Shown here one piece after another: positions 7,418-11,650 of a stretch of 11,650 bases of DNA. The stretch comes from CAYSPU01 sp964432995 (lineage in GTDB: Bacteria; Verrucomicrobiota; Verrucomicrobiia; Limisphaerales; JAHDYP01): assembly GCA_964432995.1 (NCBI GenBank), contig CAYSPU010000195.1, positions 1 through 11,650 on the forward strand. Direction: 5' to 3'. Below the pieces are notes generated by a model. That model did no database searches, had not been told where the DNA came from, and worked only from the letters and a program-made list of their open reading frames with translations. Position 1 is the first letter of the stretch. Each line of letters starts with the position of its first letter. The translations under genes and the position numbers were made by a program.

Positions 7418-10400
7418 TTATAATGGCGCACTCTTCTGTTTTTTCGCCTCCTGCTCAAGGAGAAAACGGACCTGCTGGAACTCCGCGTCCACCTGCGGCA
7501 CCAGGCGGACGGCAGCGGGCAGATCGTTCTGTTTGGCCGCGGCTTCGAGGCGCGCACAGACCGCCGCCAACCGCCGGGCGCCCAGGTTGTTCGCCGATCC
7601 TTTCAGACTGTGGGCCGCCTTGCGCAAACCCGCCGCGTCCCCCACCTCGACCGCCCGTTGGATGGCCTCCACGCGCGGGGGTGTGTCCTGCAAAAACAGT
7701 TGGCCAAGCTCCACCAGCGGGTCGGGTTGCCCGGGTTCGTGCAGCTCACGCAAGGCGGCAAATGTGGAAAGGTCGATGACGGGTTCCTCCCGGGGGACTT
7801 CGGCGCTGACGGCGGAGGCTGGCGGCCGGGCGCCGAGCCGGGACCGCGCCCGCTCCAAGGCCGCGAGGAGATCGGGGAGCTTCACCGGTTTGCCGACGTA
7901 ATCGTTCATGCCCGCCGCCAGGCAGGCCTCGCGATCGCTTTCCATCGCATTCGCCGTGAGTGCGATGATGTAGAAGGAACGGCACCCCGCACTCCCGATG
8001 GCACTCTCCATCTGCCGGATCTGACGCGTCGCCTGGTAGCCGTCCAGCTCCGGCATCTGGCAGTCCATCAGCACCACGTCGTAGGGAATCCGCCGCAAGG
8101 CGTCGATGGCTTCACGGCCATTCGCCACCGCATCGGCGCGACAACCCAGTTTCTTCAACTGACGCAGCGTGATCTTCTGGTTGACCACATTGTCGTCGGC
8201 CAGCAGGACGCGGAGCGGGACGCCTTCGGACAATGGCGCCGCGTCCCCCGGCGGCAGCGCCGCGACCCCCTCGACCGGCGCGGCGGTCGTGGGGACCAGC
8301 ACCCGCAGGAGGCACTCCCGCAATCGCTGCTGCCGAACCGGTTTGACCAGGTAGGCGTCGGCCCCGACGCCTCGCCAAGCCTCGGAGCTCAGGTGCAGAG
8401 CCATGGTCGTCAGGATGACCAGCCGCAGACCCTGGAGGGCGGGATCGGCGCGAATCTGTTGCGCCAGTTGGAGTCCCGCCGTCTCTTCGAGTTGCAGGTC
8501 CAGCAGAACGAAGTCGAATGGGGTCCCGGCCGCGGCGGCCTTGTGGAGTCGCTGCCGCACCCCGGCCGTGTCGCCGGTGGACGCGGCGGCCATCAGCCAG
8601 GCTTCGACCACTTCGGTCAGAACCTGGCGGGTGGTGGCGTGGTCGTCGACGATCAGGATGCGCTTCCCTGCTAGGGGCGCGGTCGCGGGACTCTCGGGGG
8701 GACGTGCGGGCGTCTGTTTCTCGAGGGTGATCGAGAACCAGAAGGTGGAACCTTCCCCAGGGGTGCTGCGGACGCCAATGTGTCCGCCCATCATTTCGAC
8801 GAGTTCCTTGGAGATGGCGAGCCCGAGCCCAGTGCCGCCGTATTTGCGGGACAGCGAGCCATCGGCCTGGGTGAAGGCCTTGAAGAGACGATCGCGAGCC
8901 TCCGGGGCAATGCCGATGCCGGTGTCCGAAATCTCGAACTGCACCCGAACGTTCGAGTCGGTCTCCTCGAGGCGGAGCAGCCGGAGCACCACTTCACCGC
9001 GTTCGGTGAACTTGATCGCATTGCCAATGAGGTTGGTGAGCACTTGGCGAATCCGGCCCGGATCGCCACGCACCAGTCGCGGCACGTCCCGGGCAATCCA
9101 CGGCACCAGATCCAGGCCCTTCGAGTCCGCCCGCTCCGCCAGGAGCTCGACCGTGCTTTCCACGGTCTCGAGCAGATCGACGTCGATGTGCTCGACACTC
9201 AGCTTGCCGGCCTCGTATTTCGAGAAGTCCAGAATATCGTTGATCAGCGTGAGCAGAGCGTCGGCACTGCTGCGGATCGTCTCCGTGAAATCGCGTTGCT
9301 CGTCGGTGAGCGTCGTGTCGAGCAGAAGCCCGGTCATGCCGATGATGCAGTTCATCGGCGTCCGGATCTCGTGGCTCATGTTGGCGAGGAACTCGGCCTT
9401 CACGCGGGCCAGTTCCAGCGCCGAATCCCGCGCCAGGGAAAGCTGCCCCTCGGCATGCTTCAGCGCCGTGATGTCCCGGGAAATCCCAAACGTGCCGATG
9501 ATCTCGCCGTTCTCGTTCCGCAGCGGCATCTTGGTGGTCAACACCCACGTGTCCTCCCGCCCGGGCCACGTCTCGCGCTCGGCTTTCGCGATGATCGGCT
9601 GGCCCGTGCCGATGATCGACTGCTCGTCCGCAAACGCCGCCTGGGCGTGCTCCGCGGAGAAGAAATCAAAATCCGTCTTCCCAATGCCGGCCTCGGGATC
9701 TTCCAGCCCAAAGCTGCGCGCCTGCACGCGGCTCATCCGCAAAAACCGCGACTCCCGGTCCTTGAAGTAGATGGCATCCGGCATGTTGTCGAGCAGCGCC
9801 CGGAGCAGCTCCCGCTCGTGGGCCAAAGCGTGCTCCATCCGCCGGCGCTCCGTCACGTCCCAGAACATCCCCTGCACCCCAATCACCTGGCCGTCGGCGT
9901 CGATCAACGGCGTCTTGACCACTTGGACGTAGCTCGTGTCGCCGCTCGGCGTGCGGTTCTCTTCGACCGTCTCGAAGGCCTCGCGCGTCTCCATCACGTG
10001 CTGGTCGTCCCGCTGGTATTTCCGCGCGAGCTCTTGCGGGTAGAAATCGAAATCCGTGCGGCCCACCAGCGCCTCGAGGGGGCGACCCAGAGCCTCGCAG
10101 AACTTCCGGTTGGCAAAAGTGAAGCGACCCTCGCGATCCTTGCGGAAGATGTTCTGCGGCAGAGCTTCCACCAGCGAGTGGTAGAGTATCTCCGACCGCC
10201 GCAAGGCCTCTTCCGCCCGCTTCTGATCCGTCACGTCCTCCACCGTGCCTTCCAGGTAGAGGATCCGGCCATCCGCGTCCCGAACCGCCCGCACGGATTC
10301 CGAGGTCCAGATCACCTCGCCATCCCGCCGATAGACCTCCGACTCGAAACGGGAGACGGTGCCGTGCTGTTCCAGAAGACGGACCAGCTCCGCCCGGCGC

Positions 10401-11134
10401 CCCGGCCGCACGTAGACCTGGCGGTCGATATCATGCACCGCTTCCATGAGCTCGGCCGGCGTGGCGTAACCATACATCCGCGCGAGCATGGGATTCGCCG
10501 AGATATACTTGCCTTCCAGCGTCGTCTGGAAGATCCCCTCCATGACGTTCTCGAAGATCTGACGATACTTGGCCTCGGCCACCCGCAAGGCTTCCTCCGC
10601 CTGGAGGTGTCCGGTCACGGACCGCTCGAGGGCGTCCAGATTCCGACGCAACTCGAGGTGCGTCACCACTTGGTGGGCCAGAATCCGCAGCGCCTCCGCT
10701 TGCTCGCTGCTCAACCGGCGCGGACGACTGTCGAAGACACACAGCGCCCCCACCGCCAAACCCTCCTCTGGCGTGCACAACGGCATCGCCGCACAAAACC
10801 GCAGCCCCAACGCCCCCTTCACCTGCGGGTGCTCGCGAAACCGCTCGTCCTGAGTTGCGTCTTCCACCCAGAAGACATCGCGCTGTTGCACCGCGTGGGT
10901 CGCAAAGGCCTGGGACCGATCCACCTCCCCTCCCGGAATGCCCCCGAGGCTCGACTTGATCCAAAACCGATCCGCGTCCAGAAACCCAATCACCGCCACC
11001 GGCGTCTCGCAGATCTGCGCCGCCAGACGCGTCAGATCGTCGAACGCTTCCTCCGGGGGCGTATCCAGGACACCATAAGCGTGCAAGGCGCGAAGCCGGT
11101 CGGCTTCACCAGGAGGCGGTGCTGAGGCATTCAC
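7418..11134 (-). CDS. GAF/PAS multi-sensor hybrid histidine kinase, GAF-PAS-PAS-PAS-HisKA-HATPase-REC-REC-HPt
   Basis: This 1238-residue soluble sensor is the first gene of the array. Domains: GAF (about 12-165, starting RLRALHAYGVLDTPPEEAFD); PAS 1 (about 187-308, ending LYLEGTVEDVTDQKRAEEAL); PAS 2 (about 315-432) and PAS 3 (about 442-560), both with a GRTDFDF/GKTDFDF motif; HisKA with H588 in NMSHEIRTPMN; HATPase with N701/N705, DTGIGI (737-742) and GGTGLGL (766-772); receiver 1 (about 825-945; D830/D831, D879, T909, K931); receiver 2 (about 975-1095; D980/D981, D1024, T1060, K1082); and HPt (about 1120-1230) with H1175 in RKAAHSLKGSANNLG. Receiver 1 lacks the usual M-P-x-M-D-G after its Asp. 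No membrane segments, so it senses a cytoplasmic or diffusible cue, not identifiable from sequence. The GTG at 11134 is the most upstream possible start, because an in-frame TGA lies one codon before it; no clear Shine-Dalgarno is seen. Confidence 0.93.
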   Translation of the reverse strand: MNASAPPPGEADRLRALHAYGVLDTPPEEAFDDLTRLAAQICETPVAVIGFLDADRFWIKSSLGGIPGGEVDRSQAFATHAVQQRDVFWVEDATQDERFREHPQVKGALGLRFCAAMPLCTPEEGLAVGALCVFDSRPRRLSSEQAEALRILAHQVVTHLELRRNLDALERSVTGHLQAEEALRVAEAKYRQIFENVMEGIFQTTLEGKYISANPMLARMYGYATPAELMEAVHDIDRQVYVRPGRRAELVRLLEQHGTVSRFESEVYRRDGEVIWTSESVRAVRDADGRILYLEGTVEDVTDQKRAEEALRRSEILYHSLVEALPQNIFRKDREGRFTFANRKFCEALGRPLEALVGRTDFDFYPQELARKYQRDDQHVMETREAFETVEENRTPSGDTSYVQVVKTPLIDADGQVIGVQGMFWDVTERRRMEHALAHERELLRALLDNMPDAIYFKDRESRFLRMSRVQARSFGLEDPEAGIGKTDFDFFSAEHAQAAFADEQSIIGTGQPIIAKAERETWPGREDTWVLTTKMPLRNENGEIIGTFGISRDITALKHAEGQLSLARDSALELARVKAEFLANMSHEIRTPMNCIIGMTGLLLDTTLTDEQRDFTETIRSSADALLTLINDILDFSKYEAGKLSVEHIDVDLLETVESTVELLAERADSKGLDLVPWIARDVPRLVRGDPGRIRQVLTNLIGNAIKFTERGEVVLRLLRLEETDSNVRVQFEISDTGIGIAPEARDRLFKAFTQADGSLSRKYGGTGLGLAISKELVEMMGGHIGVRSTPGEGSTFWFSITLEKQTPARPPESPATAPLAGKRILIVDDHATTRQVLTEVVEAWLMAAASTGDTAGVRQRLHKAAAAGTPFDFVLLDLQLEETAGLQLAQQIRADPALQGLRLVILTTMALHLSSEAWRGVGADAYLVKPVRQQRLRECLLRVLVPTTAAPVEGVAALPPGDAAPLSEGVPLRVLLADDNVVNQKITLRQLKKLGCRADAVANGREAIDALRRIPYDVVLMDCQMPELDGYQATRQIRQMESAIGSAGCRSFYIIALTANAMESDREACLAAGMNDYVGKPVKLPDLLAALERARSRLGARPPASAVSAEVPREEPVIDLSTFAALRELHEPGQPDPLVELGQLFLQDTPPRVEAIQRAVEVGDAAGLRKAAHSLKGSANNLGARRLAAVCARLEAAAKQNDLPAAVRLVPQVDAEFQQVRFLLEQEAKKQKSAPL

Positions 11135-11250
11135 GGTTCAAACCCAGGATCGCGAGCTCGCCACGTCCGCGGAACCGCCCACTTCGGAACCGAATCCGCG
11201 TTCTCCAGCGGCACCAAGAGGCGAGCCGACGCTCGACGCAATCTAGGCAT
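11131..11250 (-). CDS. Possible small upstream ORF (39 codons), overlapping the kinase start
   Basis: On the minus strand an ATG at 11250 opens a 39-residue frame (MPRLRRASARLLVPL..., ending RARDPGFEP) whose TGA overlaps the GTG start of the kinase as GTGA, the same type of junction used inside the array. I do not recognise the peptide; it is rich in Arg, Pro and Trp. GTGGGG precedes the ATG. Against it: short random frames are common in such GC-rich DNA, and the best promoter candidate would start transcription downstream of its ATG. It could be a coupling leader peptide, a gene remnant or chance. Confidence 0.22.
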   Translation of the reverse strand: MPRLRRASARLLVPLENADSVPKWAVPRTWRARDPGFEP

Positions 11251-11268
11251 GCACTGCCCCACTCACAA
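11240..11268 (-). promoter_or_regulatory. Candidate sigma-70-type promoter of the six-gene array
   Basis: On the minus strand TTGTGA (11268-11263, 4 of 6 to the -35 consensus) and TAGATT (11245-11240, 4 of 6 to the -10 consensus) are separated by exactly 17 nt. They would start transcription near 11233, leaving a leader of about 100 nt before the kinase GTG. No other comparably spaced pair was noticed between 11135 and 11290. Confidence 0.4.
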
Positions 11269-11292
11269 CCCCAATCCGCTGAGCCCAGACGG

Positions 11293-11368
11293 CGGCACGG
11301 CGGCAAGTCGGCACGGCGGCAAGTCGGCACGGCGGCAAGTCGGCACGGCGGCAAGTCGGCACGGCGGT
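11293..11368. repeat. 16-bp tandem repeat, about 4.75 copies
   Basis: The unit AAGTCGGCACGGCGGC is repeated four times (11305-11320, 11321-11336, 11337-11352 and 11353-11368, the last ending T instead of C), preceded by a 12-nt partial copy (11293-11304). Three consecutive copies are identical, indicating recent slippage or expansion. It lies upstream of the candidate promoter of the kinase operon and is non-coding as far as I can see. Confidence 0.92.
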
Positions 11369-11381
11369 AACTTCAGATGAA

Positions 11382-11408
11382 AGGTAGGGCGACCTCTCCG
11401 AGGGCGCC
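11382..11408. repeat. 27-bp palindromic dispersed repeat, copy B
   Basis: It matches copy A at 1625-1651 at 26 of 27 positions; the single difference (A at 11392) introduces one mismatch into the 8-bp stem. Both copies have the same orientation. It lies in the intergenic region upstream of the kinase array, so the two copies bracket all six genes. Confidence 0.75.
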
Positions 11409-11416
11409 GCGACTGC

Positions 11417-11560
11417 CCCCACTCCGATGGGGTGGGTTTCGGCGGGGTGGCCCCGAACTACAGACATTCCGCCCCGGATGGGGCGGGGAACCGCTGGTCT
11501 CCAGGGACCGGCTATTGCCACCTCGCCTCTCGCAGACCTGACGGCCTTCGTCTCGTCAGG
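11417..11560. repeat. Series of hairpins in the upstream intergenic region
   Basis: Three inverted repeats occur close together: CCCCA/TGGGG with a 6-nt loop (11417-11432), CCGCCCC-GGAT-GGGGCGG (11469-11486) and CCTGACG/CGTCAGG with a 10-nt loop (11537-11560). None is followed by a T-run. With the tandem repeats on both sides they make 11290-11650 a repeat-rich, apparently gene-free stretch; no open frame there shows protein-like features. Confidence 0.55.
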
Positions 11561-11591
11561 GGCGGAATGCCGGTCGTCTGCGCCCACAGCG

Positions 11592-11650
11592 TGAACCCTG
11601 AACCCTGAACCTCCCAACCGCTGAACCCTGAACCTCCCAACCGCTGAACC
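11592..11650. repeat. 23-bp tandem repeat running off the right edge
   Basis: Two identical 23-bp units (11599-11621 and 11622-11644; each is TGAACCC followed by TGAACCTCCCAACCGC) are flanked by partial copies (11592-11598 and 11645-11650), and the array continues past the window. Each unit itself contains two TGAACC sub-repeats. No coding function is apparent. Confidence 0.88.

Noticed and set aside
8780..11125. Long open frame (about 781 codons) on the plus strand antisense to the GAF/PAS kinase
   Set aside because: It contains no recognisable domain and is rich in His, Arg, Pro and Leu, as expected from the complement of a GC-rich coding frame; the minus-strand frame has intact kinase motifs throughout.
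11293..11368. Tandem repeats as a CRISPR array
   Set aside because: Units are 16 bp and directly contiguous with no spacers; no cas genes are present.

Overview
This GC-rich window has nearly all its coding capacity on the minus strand. The mix of genes points to Verrucomicrobiota (Limisphaerales/Pedosphaera-like) or a related PVC-group bacterium: a PadR regulator with CTAG-type operators, large soluble hybrid histidine kinases, a URO-D-like methyltransferase remnant, and abundant short palindromic and tandem intergenic repeats. This placement is inferred from style of content; there is no marker gene such as 16S rRNA.

Layout, left to right. Positions 1-244 hold the N-terminal part of a PadR-family repressor, cut by the window edge, with an operator-like promoter at 252-298. 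Positions 349-426 are a cluster of hairpins. Positions 531-965 encode a stand-alone tandem ACT-domain protein. Positions 1106-1185 form a perfect 30-bp inverted repeat that touches the stop codon of a decayed URO-D/MtaA-type gene (1185-1464), of which only the two ends survive. Positions 1567-1582 are a perfect 16-bp palindrome.

The body of the window (1623-11134) is a six-gene minus-strand array with overlaps or gaps of at most 7 bp. In transcription order it encodes: a 1238-residue GAF/PAS hybrid histidine kinase; an 846-residue REC-kinase-REC-REC-HPt hybrid kinase; a 402-residue REC-HPt-REC protein; a HIT-family (Ap4A phosphorylase-like) nucleotide protein; PhoH; and YbeY. The three signalling proteins together carry two kinase cores, seven receiver domains and three phosphotransfer (HPt) domains, but no DNA-binding, GGDEF or other output domain. 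PhoH followed by YbeY is a common bacterial pairing linked to RNA and ribosome metabolism. What is unusual is a complete phosphorelay placed directly upstream and translationally coupled to the HIT-PhoH-YbeY block, which suggests (but does not prove) co-expression of a stress-sensing relay with rRNA-maturation functions.

The array is bracketed by two near-identical 27-bp copies of a short hairpin repeat. One, at 1625-1651, encodes the last residues and the stop codon of YbeY. The other, at 11382-11408, lies in the upstream intergenic region, which also holds a 16-bp tandem repeat, further hairpins and a 23-bp tandem repeat running off the right edge. I see no tRNA, rRNA, CRISPR array, transposase or phage gene.
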